NCBI GenBank assembly: GCA_044340485.1
Contig: JBIITN010000007.1
Location: 18,853-82,852 of the forward strand
Reading direction: 5' to 3'
Source of the DNA: UBA2093 sp044340485
Lineage (GTDB): Bacteria > Actinomycetota > Acidimicrobiia > Acidimicrobiales > Ilumatobacteraceae
Length of the DNA: 64,000 nt
In this document: piece by piece, positions 37,309-45,369 of the stretch
Layout of the letters: every line of letters begins with the position of its first letter
How positions within the stretch are numbered: the stretch's first letter is position 1
The notes under the pieces: model-generated
What the model saw: only the letters and a program-made list of their open reading frames with translations
The model's database searches: none
Told to the model about the DNA's origin: nothing
Program-made: the position numbers and the translations under genes

Positions 37309-37590
37309 GTGCGCGTATGGATCGATCAAGATTTGTGTACCGGCGATGGTTTATGTGTCGATCACTGTCCCGATGTGTTCGGTCAATTAGAAGACGGCAT
37401 CGCATACGTCATTGAAAAGGGAACTCCGTTAAACGACCCTGGTGGATCCGGTTCACTGGCAGAAGTGCCCGCTCGTTATCTCGATGCTGTCGTACAAGCT
37501 GCCGACGTTTGTCCGGGGGAATGCATATTCATTGAAATCGATGAACCGATTGTTGATGTAACTTTTGGCACACCACAAACTGCTGCATAA
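37309..37590 (+). CDS. Single-cluster ferredoxin
   Basis: 93 residues. RVWIDQDLCTGDGLCVDHC followed by PDVF and ADVCPGECIFIE give the Cys pattern of the small 3Fe-4S/4Fe-4S ferredoxins that often feed cytochrome P450 or other oxygenases. A TACCGT hexamer six bases before GTG 37309 decides the start over ATG 37294, which would add five residues. No oxygenase is adjacent; the divergent neighbour is oligopeptidase B, 38 bp away. Confidence 0.87.
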   Translation: MRVWIDQDLCTGDGLCVDHCPDVFGQLEDGIAYVIEKGTPLNDPGGSGSLAEVPARYLDAVVQAADVCPGECIFIEIDEPIVDVTFGTPQTAA

Positions 37591-37604
37591 ACCTCCGAAG
37601 GTTT
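37589..37604 (+). terminator. Weak terminator-like hairpin after ferredoxin
   Basis: AAACCT and AGGTTT form a six-pair stem around CCGA, followed by a short T-rich stretch (TTCTT). The stem is short and AT-rich, so termination strength is doubtful. Confidence 0.4.
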
Positions 37605-37958
37605 TCTTAACATTGTGGTGCGGTGGCCAAATCGACATGGCATCGCGCAGGGTTTCAGGAACTCACAACTGAGTAGTTTTTAAGGACTGATATCCATTGC
37701 AAATAGCAACTTCTTCAGAAACATGATGTTTCACTCGAGACACGTGAGCTGTCGTTGACAGTTGTTTGCAGAGTGCTAACGAAATGTTTCGGTAACGATA
37801 AACACTTTGTTGTCGGAATGAATGAGAGATGCCGGTCTGATGAAGTGAGGTGACGCTTACGGTGTTACGTGATGCAGTTTGTTTTATCGTGAGAAATTTG
37901 TACTCGCAAATCAGTTGCAAATCAGCGACACATGCATGTCATAACATTATTAATAATC
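37605..37958. other. Intergenic region upstream of the HxlR regulator, no gene seen
   Basis: About 350 bp without a convincing reading frame. It contains CGAAATGTTTCG (37780-37791, arms of five), a 9-bp direct repeat GCAAATCAG with a 2-base gap (37906-37925), the palindrome ACATGCATGT (37930-37939) and a perfect 12-bp palindrome before the ATG. This density of symmetric sites suits a regulatory region. Confidence 0.6.
37946..37957. promoter_or_regulatory. Perfect palindrome, candidate HxlR operator
   Basis: ATTATTAATAAT is a perfect 12-bp palindrome ending one base before the ATG of the HxlR-family gene. HxlR proteins bind as winged-helix dimers to symmetric sites, so autoregulation is a reasonable inference. 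Confidence 0.5.
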
Positions 37959-38420
37959 ATGAAACGTTCAAGTGTGTCCCATCTCAACTCCGGTATTGCG
38001 CGTGCCTTGGAGGTGGTTGGTGAATGGTGGACACCGTTGATCATTCGCGAAGTGTTCTTGGGCCATACTCGGTATGACGAGATACAGGGACAACTCGGTA
38101 TTGCGCGAAATGTTCTATCCGATCGTTTGAGCTCTCTAGTTGGTGCGGGTGTCTTGGTGCGTGTGCAGTATTCCGAACGTCCGCAACGATTCGAATATCA
38201 GCTCACAGAAATGGGTCGCGATCTTTTCGGTACGTTAGTGATGTTGAAGTCGTGGGGCGACAGGTGGTTGTCTGGTGACGCCGTGACTGAGTCGGTCAAT
38301 CACGCTGCATGTGGTACAACTGTGACTCCCATGGTGTGGTGCGAGCGGTGCCAAAAAATGGTCAATCACGATGAATATGCTCTCGGCGAAGCGTCGTCAG
38401 TCGCAGATCAGATTTTGTAA
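37959..38420 (+). CDS. HxlR-family winged-helix transcriptional regulator
   Basis: 153 residues. LEVVGEWWTPLIIREVFLGHTRYDEIQ, LGIARNVLSDRLSSLVGAGVL and YSERPQRFEYQLTEMG are the HxlR helices, recognition helix and wing. The C-terminal CGT...WCERCQKMV has three Cys residues that could bind metal or act as a redox sensor. The start is ATG 37959; upstream codons lie in the palindromic region. No obvious target gene besides itself. Confidence 0.87.
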   Translation: MKRSSVSHLNSGIARALEVVGEWWTPLIIREVFLGHTRYDEIQGQLGIARNVLSDRLSSLVGAGVLVRVQYSERPQRFEYQLTEMGRDLFGTLVMLKSWGDRWLSGDAVTESVNHAACGTTVTPMVWCERCQKMVNHDEYALGEASSVADQIL

Positions 38421-38478
38421 CTAACAAACTGTTTATTACTTTAAATTTAGCGGGCAATCGCACTATCTTGTGGGTCAC

Positions 38479-39303
38479 ATGTCTCGTCGCGGTTCAACAT
38501 CATCGCATCGCGCCGTTGCAGTTTCAATCACGGCATTGCTGATCACTGCACAATTTGCCTTTATTGCATGTGCAGATCTCGATAACGACGCATCGCAGTT
38601 GGCCGATTCAGCATCGTCGTCAAGTTCAACAGTGGCACGGCCGGGCGAGACAACCACAGTCCCTGCGCAAGTAAACACCACGACAACATTGGTGAAATCT
38701 ACGGACAATTCTGGGGACACATCGTTAGCTGCAACAGAAGTGTTGGCACAATTGGTAGTTACCAATGAAGTGGGCTCTGGATATGATCGAGATTTGTTTC
38801 GGCATTGGGTAGATGTCGACGGCGATGGATGCGATACGAGACAAGAGGTTCTCATTCGTGATAGTCGAACATTTCCTCAGATCGATCCGTATCGATGCAA
38901 GGTGATTGCTGGTGATTGGTATTCACCGTATGACGGCGCTATGTGGGAGAACCCAAGTGACGTCGACATCGACCATGTTGTTGCATTGAAAGAAGCATGG
39001 GATTCGGGTGCATGGAAATGGAGCAGTGAACACCGTCGTGCGTTTGCCAATGATCTTTCTGATTCACGATCGCTCATGGCTGTGACAGATTCGGTCAACC
39101 AGAGCAAAGGCGATCGGGACCCGTCTCAATGGTTGCCGCCACGACGCGATTATCGCTGCACCTATATCTCCATCTGGTTGGCCGTCAAGGCCAGGTGGGT
39201 TCTGACAGTGGATCCAAGTGAGGCTGGCATGATTCGATCGATGCTGAATGAGGAATGTCGAGGGTTGCGAGTGGCTAAATGGGCTCCAGCCCCGATAGCG
39301 TGA
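38479..39303 (+). CDS. Secreted HNH-type nuclease-like protein (DUF1524-like)
   Basis: 274 residues. The N-terminus is a signal or membrane anchor (hydrophobic about 15-33, with Ala-Cys-Ala after it, possibly a lipobox IAC), then a ~60-residue Ser/Thr-rich linker. The nuclease part shows GDGCDTRQEVLIRDS, DVDIDHVVALKEAWDSGA (the D-H-V HNH motif), SLMAVTDSVNQSKGDRDP and CTYISIWLAVKARW. Related actinobacterial exported HNH proteins degrade extracellular nucleic acid. GTG 38470 is an alternative start. Its stop lies in the -10 box of the bL37-like ORF. Confidence 0.82.
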   Translation: MSRRGSTSSHRAVAVSITALLITAQFAFIACADLDNDASQLADSASSSSSTVARPGETTTVPAQVNTTTTLVKSTDNSGDTSLAATEVLAQLVVTNEVGSGYDRDLFRHWVDVDGDGCDTRQEVLIRDSRTFPQIDPYRCKVIAGDWYSPYDGAMWENPSDVDIDHVVALKEAWDSGAWKWSSEHRRAFANDLSDSRSLMAVTDSVNQSKGDRDPSQWLPPRRDYRCTYISIWLAVKARWVLTVDPSEAGMIRSMLNEECRGLRVAKWAPAPIA

Positions 39304-39310
39304 CAGCCCT

Positions 39311-39397
39311 ATGTCGAAGAAGACCAAGAAGCGCAAAGCACGGCTTCGCCGCTCAAAAGCCAATCACGGCAAGCGCCCGAACCTCGGTCGCGGTTAA
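39311..39397 (+). CDS. Small basic protein, probable ribosomal protein bL37
   Basis: A 28-codon gene (ATG 39311, TAA 39395-39397) rich in Lys and Arg. The C-terminal SKANHGKRPN matches what I recall of bL37, the ~24-residue large-subunit protein seen in mycobacterial ribosome structures; the N-terminal run KKTKKRKARLRR has the same composition. A TAGCGT hexamer sits at 39296-39301, nine bases upstream, overlapping the stop of the nuclease gene. The remaining bases to 39453 hold nothing else I recognise. Confidence 0.72.
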   Translation: MSKKTKKRKARLRRSKANHGKRPNLGRG

Positions 39398-39453
39398 GTC
39401 CGTTCTCCTCATCTCTTTTTGAACCTGCTACATCCAGGTGTCGGTATCTAATC

Positions 39454-40095
39454 GTGCAACTTGCAGAGATCACGGTTGGCGGAACCTCTGATACGTGGTC
39501 CCAAATCGGACTGAGTGTGCATGAAAATGTGGCCCAAGTGGCAGATGTGCTCATTCGAATTGACGGATCGAACACTGTGGTCTCTTCTTGCAGTTTCATA
39601 GCAGGTTCATCAGTCGGCGGTAACTCGAGGCATAGATCCATTGATGGGTTACCAATTCGACTTCTCACATCTGCGCCAAGTTCTCCATTTACTTCACGAC
39701 AGATGACCCAAGATATTCAATTCACCGGCATTGACCATGTTGTGATTACCACCGATGATCTAGGTCGCACGAGTGCAGAAATTGAGCGGGTGCTTGGTGT
39801 TGCCTGTGCGCGTATACGCGATGCTGGGCATTCCGTGACGCAGGCATTTCACAAATTAGATAACACCATTTTGGAACTAGTGACCGGCTTACACGTCAAA
39901 CATGCTGGTGCAAAGTGGTGGGGATTTGTATTAACAATTGATGATATTGATAGCTGGTGGTCTGATGTGGGCAACAGTGTTGCGTCGGCACCTCGCGACG
40001 CAGTGCAACCGGGTCGTCGTATATCAACAATCCGACCCGAGGTGGGTTTGGGCGTGCCGGTCGCTGTGATGTCGCCACACGTACGCGCAAGTTAG
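39454..40095 (+). CDS. VOC/glyoxalase-like domain protein
   Basis: 213 residues with two partial vicinal-oxygen-chelate-like units. The first (1-85) starts LAEITVGGTSDTWSQIGLSV; the second starts near 93 with GIDHVVITTDDLGRTSAEIERVLG and ends with AVQPGRRISTIRPEVGLGVPVAVM. The expected metal ligands of glyoxalase I are not clearly conserved, so a binding role is as likely as catalysis. Function unknown. Confidence 0.72.
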   Translation: MQLAEITVGGTSDTWSQIGLSVHENVAQVADVLIRIDGSNTVVSSCSFIAGSSVGGNSRHRSIDGLPIRLLTSAPSSPFTSRQMTQDIQFTGIDHVVITTDDLGRTSAEIERVLGVACARIRDAGHSVTQAFHKLDNTILELVTGLHVKHAGAKWWGFVLTIDDIDSWWSDVGNSVASAPRDAVQPGRRISTIRPEVGLGVPVAVMSPHVRAS

Positions 40096-40124
40096 AGACT
40101 GCTCGTCATTTGTTGGAACAGTGG

Positions 40125-41135
40125 TTAGTTAGAGTCGTACTCATCGTCGGTGGATCCCTCGTCGCGTTGACGCAAAAATCGTTGACCTTCTTCGCACGTT
40201 TCGTTGAGTGGGCACCAATAACACTGAGTTCCTGAGCGCCGGGTGGGCGGGCGTGCGGCGGTGACAAGTTCGGCCATGGTGCGAATGCCGTCTGCGGTTC
40301 GCCGTACAGAAGCCATCAACAAAGACTCACTGACTTCTTCATGATCTAGTCGCGCGGCATCAAGAGAATATGTACCGAGCTGGCGTGGCGGCTGGCGCGA
40401 ACGCAATGTTTCTACAAGTGCATAAAAACGAAGATCATCTCGATGAGTTGAGGTGATGCGCCCAGTCTTTAAGTCGATGATTACTTTGCGTCCCACTGCT
40501 CCGAGCACTAAATCCATGCGTGCTGTGAGAATGATTGAACGCTGAAACAGTTCGTATCGCGCTGTGTACTCAACCAGCGGACGCCATGTTGTCTTAATGG
40601 GTGGAAAACACTCAACAAAATTTGCAACTGCACCAACAACTGCACCACGAAGTTCTGCCATTTCATGTGCAGATAACTGGGAGAGAAATTCTGATGCACT
40701 TTCACGAGGGTTATCGGCCACGCTTGTGATGGCAGCATCGACAACGTCACCGGGGATAACGGCGGTGCGCCAGTTAAGAAGCAATTCAATAGCCTTGTGC
40801 ACGATGGTGCCGCGCACCGTGTTGATATTCCATGCAAAAGGTTCTGCACGAATTGCCATGTGGTGGCTTTCGCAACCGTGAACAGTTGCGAGATAGTGCT
40901 TGTTCACTCGCAGCGGAGTCTCGGGATCAAACATGTCCGCGAGATCTGAGAGAGCTGCTGTGAGATGACTTTCGACAGTGGTGACAACTTCGCTTGGGAG
41001 TGGTTGCCAGCCCTCTGGCAAACCAAGTGCATCGAGAACGTCAGTCTGAAGTGGATTGAGGGACTGAAGAGGATTGGGGTCACTGTTCGTCACAGGTGCC
41101 ACCTTGCCACACCCCTCTGACACAGTGTGGGACAT
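40125..41135 (-). CDS. PD-(D/E)XK nuclease with Fe-S Cys motif (RecB/Cas4-like)
   Basis: About 336 residues. GTIVHKAIELLLNW is the His motif, ARMDLVLGAVGRKVIIDLKTGR carries Asp and the D-x-K nuclease core, and RFYALVETLRSR the QhxxY-like region. CYWCPLNETC near the C-terminus (C-x2-C-x5-C), with an early Cys in VHGCESHH, fits the iron-sulfur staple of AddB and Cas4 nucleases. No cas genes are nearby, so a housekeeping DNA-repair role is more likely. Starts are uncertain: ATG 41135 or GTG 41093. Confidence 0.78.
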   Translation of the reverse strand: MSHTVSEGCGKVAPVTNSDPNPLQSLNPLQTDVLDALGLPEGWQPLPSEVVTTVESHLTAALSDLADMFDPETPLRVNKHYLATVHGCESHHMAIRAEPFAWNINTVRGTIVHKAIELLLNWRTAVIPGDVVDAAITSVADNPRESASEFLSQLSAHEMAELRGAVVGAVANFVECFPPIKTTWRPLVEYTARYELFQRSIILTARMDLVLGAVGRKVIIDLKTGRITSTHRDDLRFYALVETLRSRQPPRQLGTYSLDAARLDHEEVSESLLMASVRRTADGIRTMAELVTAARPPTRRSGTQCYWCPLNETCEEGQRFLRQRDEGSTDDEYDSN

Positions 41136-41556
41136 GCGGGCAACGGCAACATCTCTCACCACCACCTTTGCTGATGCCGCACGCGTGCTCGCCGACGCAG
41201 CTCACTCACTTCAACTTGTGGTGCCAGGATTTCGTACACCGCCACGAATAGTTGGCATGGATCGAACCATTCGTCGTTCGTCCGATGGTGTTGGTGGAGT
41301 AGTCGCAGTGCGTTTACGTGATCGCCCTTTCACCGCAGTCGTGTCGGACATGATTGAAGGGGTTATTGCAATTAACAGATTGCAACCCCCCGATGCCGAT
41401 CGCATACGCAATGCGTTGTGGCCTGTCATGTTGCAATTCACCATGTACCAATCCAGCAAGATGCAATCAACAAGCCACGCTCGCACGTCGTCACCTCAGG
41501 GTGGTCAAGGTTCTCGCACCGATGCGTCCGAGATGGTCATTGCTCGCGTAGCCTGA
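41134..41556 (+). CDS. Hypothetical protein
   Basis: 140 residues from ATG 41134, whose bases form CATG with the ATG of the divergent nuclease gene. The N-terminal half is helical (FADAARVLADAAHSLQL), the middle is basic and Pro-rich (PGFRTPPRIVG), and the core VVAVRLRDRPFTAVVSDMIEG looks like beta strands. I do not recognise a family. tRNA-Leu follows nine bases after the stop. Confidence 0.6.
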   Translation: MRATATSLTTTFADAARVLADAAHSLQLVVPGFRTPPRIVGMDRTIRRSSDGVGGVVAVRLRDRPFTAVVSDMIEGVIAINRLQPPDADRIRNALWPVMLQFTMYQSSKMQSTSHARTSSPQGGQGSRTDASEMVIARVA

Positions 41557-41565
41557 CAATCTCCA

Positions 41566-41649
41566 GCCCGGATGGCGGAATTGGCAGACGCAGGGGGCTT
41601 AAACCCCCCGGGTGGCAACACCTTGCGGGTTCGACTCCCGCTCCGGGCA
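41566..41649 (+). tRNA. tRNA-Leu (anticodon UAA)
   Basis: Seven-pair acceptor stem GCCCGGA/TCCGGGC, anticodon stem GGGGG/CCCCC with loop CTTAAAC giving anticodon TAA, long class II variable arm, T arm GCGGG-TTCGACT-CCCGC and discriminator A. CCA is not encoded. Confidence 0.96.
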
Positions 41650-41744
41650 CGCTATTTGTCATTGTGGGGGCTGGTCACTTCACCATTAGGGTGGCAAGCC
41701 ACGTCGCCATCACGGCGACACGTCGCATAAGGGGAATGTGTCGC

Positions 41745-42848
41745 ATGCTCATCGAGTCGCTATCGGTTTTTTCTATTCCACTTGCGTTAACTGAACCATT
41801 ACGCACGGCTACTGGGGCTCACGACACACGGAATGCGGTCCTAGTTCGCGCCCAAAGTGAAGGAAAATCTGGATGGGGCGAAAACGTTGCGCCAGTGGGC
41901 GATTTTTATGTTGGCGAGAGCGCCGCTGCATCGATTCCGGTGATGATCGACCAGATGCTTCCGCGGGTGCTCGCTAGCGATGACATCACGCCAGAACAAG
42001 TGTCGTTACTTTTGGCAGATATTGACGGACACAACATGGCAAAGTACGCCGTTGAAATGGCGGTTACCGACTTGTGGTTGCGTCATCAATTTCGATCTCT
42101 CGCTGCATACATCGGCGCAATCCGTACTCGTATCCAAGCGGGTGTAGTGATGGGTTTGTATGACTCACAAGCAGATCTCGAGCGGATGACGGAATATTTC
42201 ATGTCACTTGGATACACGCGTATCAAAGTGAAAATCGCCCCGGGTCGCGACATTGATGTCGTGCGTGCGGTTCGCAACAAAGTGGGTAAAGATTTCACGC
42301 TGCAAGTAGATGCAAATGGGGCGTACAGTCCCAGTGATATCTCTCACTTGAGCCAACTTGATGAATTTGGATTGCAGTTCATCGAGCAACCATTTGCAGC
42401 GGATGCAATTTCTGACCATGCGCAATTGGCATCTTCTATTTCCACGCCGGTGTGCCTTGATGAGTCGATTATCACCATGGCTGATCTCGATGCAGCTATC
42501 TCTGCGAAGGCATGTTCGTTTGTAAATCTCAAGCCTGCACGCGTTGGCAGTCTGTTTACCGCAGTGCAGATGTATGAGCGCTCTGTGGAGGCCGGGCTCA
42601 CGCCATGGTGTGGAGGAATGCTCGAGTCGGGAGTTGGGCGCGCCGCGCTTCTGGCATTTGCTGCACTACCGCAGTTCACCATCACCCACGATATTTCTGC
42701 TTCACATCGCTACTTTCAATACGACGTCACCAGTCCATTTGAGATTGAAGAAGGTCACTTGCGCGTTCCTCAGGGCCTTGGAATTGGCGTTATTCCATGG
42801 AAAGAGGAAATTGAGACAGCAACACAGCTGGCTCACGTGACACGATAA
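41745..42848 (+). CDS. menC: Enolase-superfamily o-succinylbenzoate synthase / N-succinylamino acid racemase
   Basis: 367 residues. The acid/base Lys pair is IKVKIAP; metal ligands lie in VDANGAY, FIEQPF and LDESI; the second Lys is in VNLKPARVG, the MenC/NSAR pattern. Family members make o-succinylbenzoate for menaquinone or racemise N-succinyl amino acids. An M20 hydrolase starts five bases later and no other men gene is visible, which favours a racemase role or dual use; this is inference. AAGGGGA precedes the start by nine bases; ATG 41736 is an alternative. Confidence 0.82.
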   Translation: MLIESLSVFSIPLALTEPLRTATGAHDTRNAVLVRAQSEGKSGWGENVAPVGDFYVGESAAASIPVMIDQMLPRVLASDDITPEQVSLLLADIDGHNMAKYAVEMAVTDLWLRHQFRSLAAYIGAIRTRIQAGVVMGLYDSQADLERMTEYFMSLGYTRIKVKIAPGRDIDVVRAVRNKVGKDFTLQVDANGAYSPSDISHLSQLDEFGLQFIEQPFAADAISDHAQLASSISTPVCLDESIITMADLDAAISAKACSFVNLKPARVGSLFTAVQMYERSVEAGLTPWCGGMLESGVGRAALLAFAALPQFTITHDISASHRYFQYDVTSPFEIEEGHLRVPQGLGIGVIPWKEEIETATQLAHVTR

Positions 42849-42853
42849 CGATC

Positions 42854-44035
42854 ATGGATAGTTCGCCAGCATTGTGTCCTCCGGCAATGTTTTCTGCAGA
42901 CGACATGCTGGCTGATATCCGCACACTTGTATCAATCGAGTCACCATCTCGCGATGTCGGTCAATTGTCGGTCCACGCCATGGCGATATCGCAACTCATG
43001 GAGAAGCATCTGGGTTCTGCGCCGGATGTCATTGATTCGCCAGTAGGACCACACATCCACTGGCGCGGGGGAGGGTCGCCACGAGTTCTCATCCTTGGTC
43101 ACCACGACACCGTGCATCCCATGGGGACGCTCGCACAATTTCCCTTTGTCATAGATGGCAATCATGCACGTGGACCAGGAATTTTTGACATGAAGACGGG
43201 CATCGTGCAGGCGATTCATGCAATTGGGGCGCTACGCAGTGTTGCACCTGAGCTGGTGAGTGGAATTGAAATTTTGTTGACAGCCGATGAAGAAATCGGC
43301 TCTCATGCATCACGTGCACTTCTGGAAGAACGCGCGCAAGCAGCAGGTTCTGCTTTGGTGTTAGAACCATCTGCTGATGGTGGCGCGTTGAAGACGGGTC
43401 GTAAAGGAACGGGTACGTTCACAATTGAAGTACACGGACGCGCCTCACACGCCGGACTCGAACCTGAAAAAGGCATCAACGCGCTCACAGAACTGGCCGC
43501 GCTCTTGCCGCAGATTGTTGCACTTGCAGATCCATCGCAGGGCACTACTGTGACCCCGACACTTGCATCGGCTGGCACAGCAGACAACGTCGTGCCCGCG
43601 CTTGCAACGTGTGCCGTTGATGTGCGCGTTCAAAACATGGATGAAAAGATGCGTATCGAATCGGCTCTCGCAGCATTGCATTGTGTCCACCCTCATGCCC
43701 GTGTGGAAGTACGTGGAGCAGTAACGCGTCCACCGATGCACGCAAGTGCGTCGACAACCCTGATGAAGATTGCCCATGAAGCGGCAAGCGATATTGGCAT
43801 TGTCGATATGCGCGGTGTTGAAGTGGGAGGCGGCTCCGATGGTAATTTCACCGCGGCATGCGGAGTGCAAACATTGGACGGTTTAGGTGCAGTAGGTGCC
43901 GGTGCTCACACGTTGACAGAGTTCATTGATATCTCATCTTTGACCATCCGCGCAGCACTTATCGCTGGTGTGTGTCAGCGACTTTGTTCGATGGACAAAA
44001 TGCCACCGCTATCTAAGGTTCCTGCCGACCGATAA
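42854..44035 (+). CDS. M20 family metallopeptidase (carboxypeptidase/deacylase)
   Basis: 393 residues. ILGHHDTVHPMGT has the first metal His, GPGIFDMKTGI the bridging Asp, TADEEIGS the catalytic Glu pair, and the dimerisation domain starts near 185 (GRKGTGTFTIEVHGRASHAG). The closest pattern is glutamate carboxypeptidase/ArgE-like. It follows the MenC/NSAR-like gene by 5 bp, the arrangement of NSAR plus N-succinyl-amino-acid hydrolase operons described in Geobacillus. The 3' end overlaps argG by 61 bp. Confidence 0.87.
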   Translation: MDSSPALCPPAMFSADDMLADIRTLVSIESPSRDVGQLSVHAMAISQLMEKHLGSAPDVIDSPVGPHIHWRGGGSPRVLILGHHDTVHPMGTLAQFPFVIDGNHARGPGIFDMKTGIVQAIHAIGALRSVAPELVSGIEILLTADEEIGSHASRALLEERAQAAGSALVLEPSADGGALKTGRKGTGTFTIEVHGRASHAGLEPEKGINALTELAALLPQIVALADPSQGTTVTPTLASAGTADNVVPALATCAVDVRVQNMDEKMRIESALAALHCVHPHARVEVRGAVTRPPMHASASTTLMKIAHEAASDIGIVDMRGVEVGGGSDGNFTAACGVQTLDGLGAVGAGAHTLTEFIDISSLTIRAALIAGVCQRLCSMDKMPPLSKVPADR

Positions 44036-45300
44036 ATCTCGAGTTTGGCGCGACTGTCGTCAATGTCGAGATTGCGCATTGTCAATTGACCGATGCGATC
44101 AAGTGGACCAAATGCGCCATCTTCAACACGCTCCATGCTGAGGCGATCAGGCTCGTAGGTGAGATGCGGTCCCGTGGTGTCGAGGACTGTGTAGTCGTCG
44201 CCACGACGTAGACGTAATGTCACCTCGCCAGTTACTGCTGTTCCCACCCAGCGGATGAGTGGTTCACGCAGCATCAGGGACTGCGGGTCAAACCATCGAC
44301 CCTCGTACAGAAGGCGACCGAGGCGCCGTCCCATCGTCCGGTAATTCTCGATGGTTGCCTCATTGTGGATCGCGGACACCAATCGTTCGTATGCAATGTG
44401 AAACAGTGCGAGGCCAGGTGATTCATAGATTCCACGACTCTTTGCTTCAATGATGCGGTTTTCGATTTGGTCACTCATTCCAAGGCCATGTCGCCCACCA
44501 ATTGTGTTGGCTTCATGGACAAGATCAACTCGAGAGGCAAATTCTTTGCCGTTGATTGCAACAGGGAAACCCTCATTGAATGTGATGGTGACGGTTTCTG
44601 TCTCGATCGCAACATCGTTACGCCAATGTGCGACGCCCATGAGCGGTTCAACAAGCTCCATGCTTGCTGATAATTCCTCGAGTGCTTTTGCTTCATGTGT
44701 CGCACCCCAAATGTTTGCGTCGGTGCTGTAGGCCTTTTCTTTGCTAGCGCGATACGGCAAATTGCGCGCCTGCAAGAAGTCGCTCATTTCGGTGCGTCCG
44801 CCCATTTCGTCGACAAATGTGGGGTCAAGCCAAGGTTTGTAAATGCGCAGTGCTGGGTTCACCATGAGGCCATAGCGATAAAAGCGTTCGATGTCGTTGC
44901 CTTTGTATGTGCTTCCATCACCCCAGATATCAACAGAGTCTTCTTGCATTGCGCGCACAAGTAGGGTGCCCGTGACGGCGCGACCAAGCGGAGTCGTGTT
45001 GAAGTACGTCTTGCCTGCAGTCGTGATGTGGAATGCTCCGCATTGCAGTGCAATGAGGCCCTCATGTACGAGTTCTTCACGACAGTCAATGAGGCGTGCA
45101 ATTTCTGCGCCGTATACCTTTGCGCGATCTGACACCGTGTGCAGTTCTGGCTCGTCGGGTTGACCTAGGTCTGCGGTGTAGGCGCATGGGATGGCACCTT
45201 TTTCTCTCATCCAGGCAACAGCTGCGGACGTGTCAAGACCACCAGAGAATGCGATGCCAACTTTTTCACCTGTTGGAAGGGAGGTCAGGACTTTTGACAT
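43975..45300 (-). CDS. argG: Argininosuccinate synthase, long E. coli-like type
   Basis: 441 residues. IAFSGGLDTSAAVAWM is the ATP P-loop of the N-type ATP pyrophosphatase; AYTADLGQP, WGDGSTYKGNDIERFYRYGL and SDANIW-like STDANIW follow. The enzyme joins citrulline and aspartate in arginine synthesis. The length and sequence style (NTTPLGRAVTGT) belong to the longer E. coli-like form; many actinobacteria have a form near 400 residues. TACCGT lies six bases before the ATG. No other arg gene is adjacent. Confidence 0.94.
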   Translation of the reverse strand: MSKVLTSLPTGEKVGIAFSGGLDTSAAVAWMREKGAIPCAYTADLGQPDEPELHTVSDRAKVYGAEIARLIDCREELVHEGLIALQCGAFHITTAGKTYFNTTPLGRAVTGTLLVRAMQEDSVDIWGDGSTYKGNDIERFYRYGLMVNPALRIYKPWLDPTFVDEMGGRTEMSDFLQARNLPYRASKEKAYSTDANIWGATHEAKALEELSASMELVEPLMGVAHWRNDVAIETETVTITFNEGFPVAINGKEFASRVDLVHEANTIGGRHGLGMSDQIENRIIEAKSRGIYESPGLALFHIAYERLVSAIHNEATIENYRTMGRRLGRLLYEGRWFDPQSLMLREPLIRWVGTAVTGEVTLRLRRGDDYTVLDTTGPHLTYEPDRLSMERVEDGAFGPLDRIGQLTMRNLDIDDSRAKLEIYRSAGTLDSGGILSIEQSR

Positions 45301-45369
45301 GTCTCCACGGTACTGAACTTGGCCTGTAAGAACCTCGTCTTTAATGACACCATTGAAGACAAGGTGTAT

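Noticed and set aside
37862..37874. 13-mer gtgttacgtgatg shared with the start of pepA at 12076
   Set aside because: A match of this length is expected by chance in 64 kb.
40125..41135. Cas4 of a CRISPR system
   Set aside because: Motifs fit the Fe-S nuclease fold, but there are no cas1/cas2 genes or arrays in the window.
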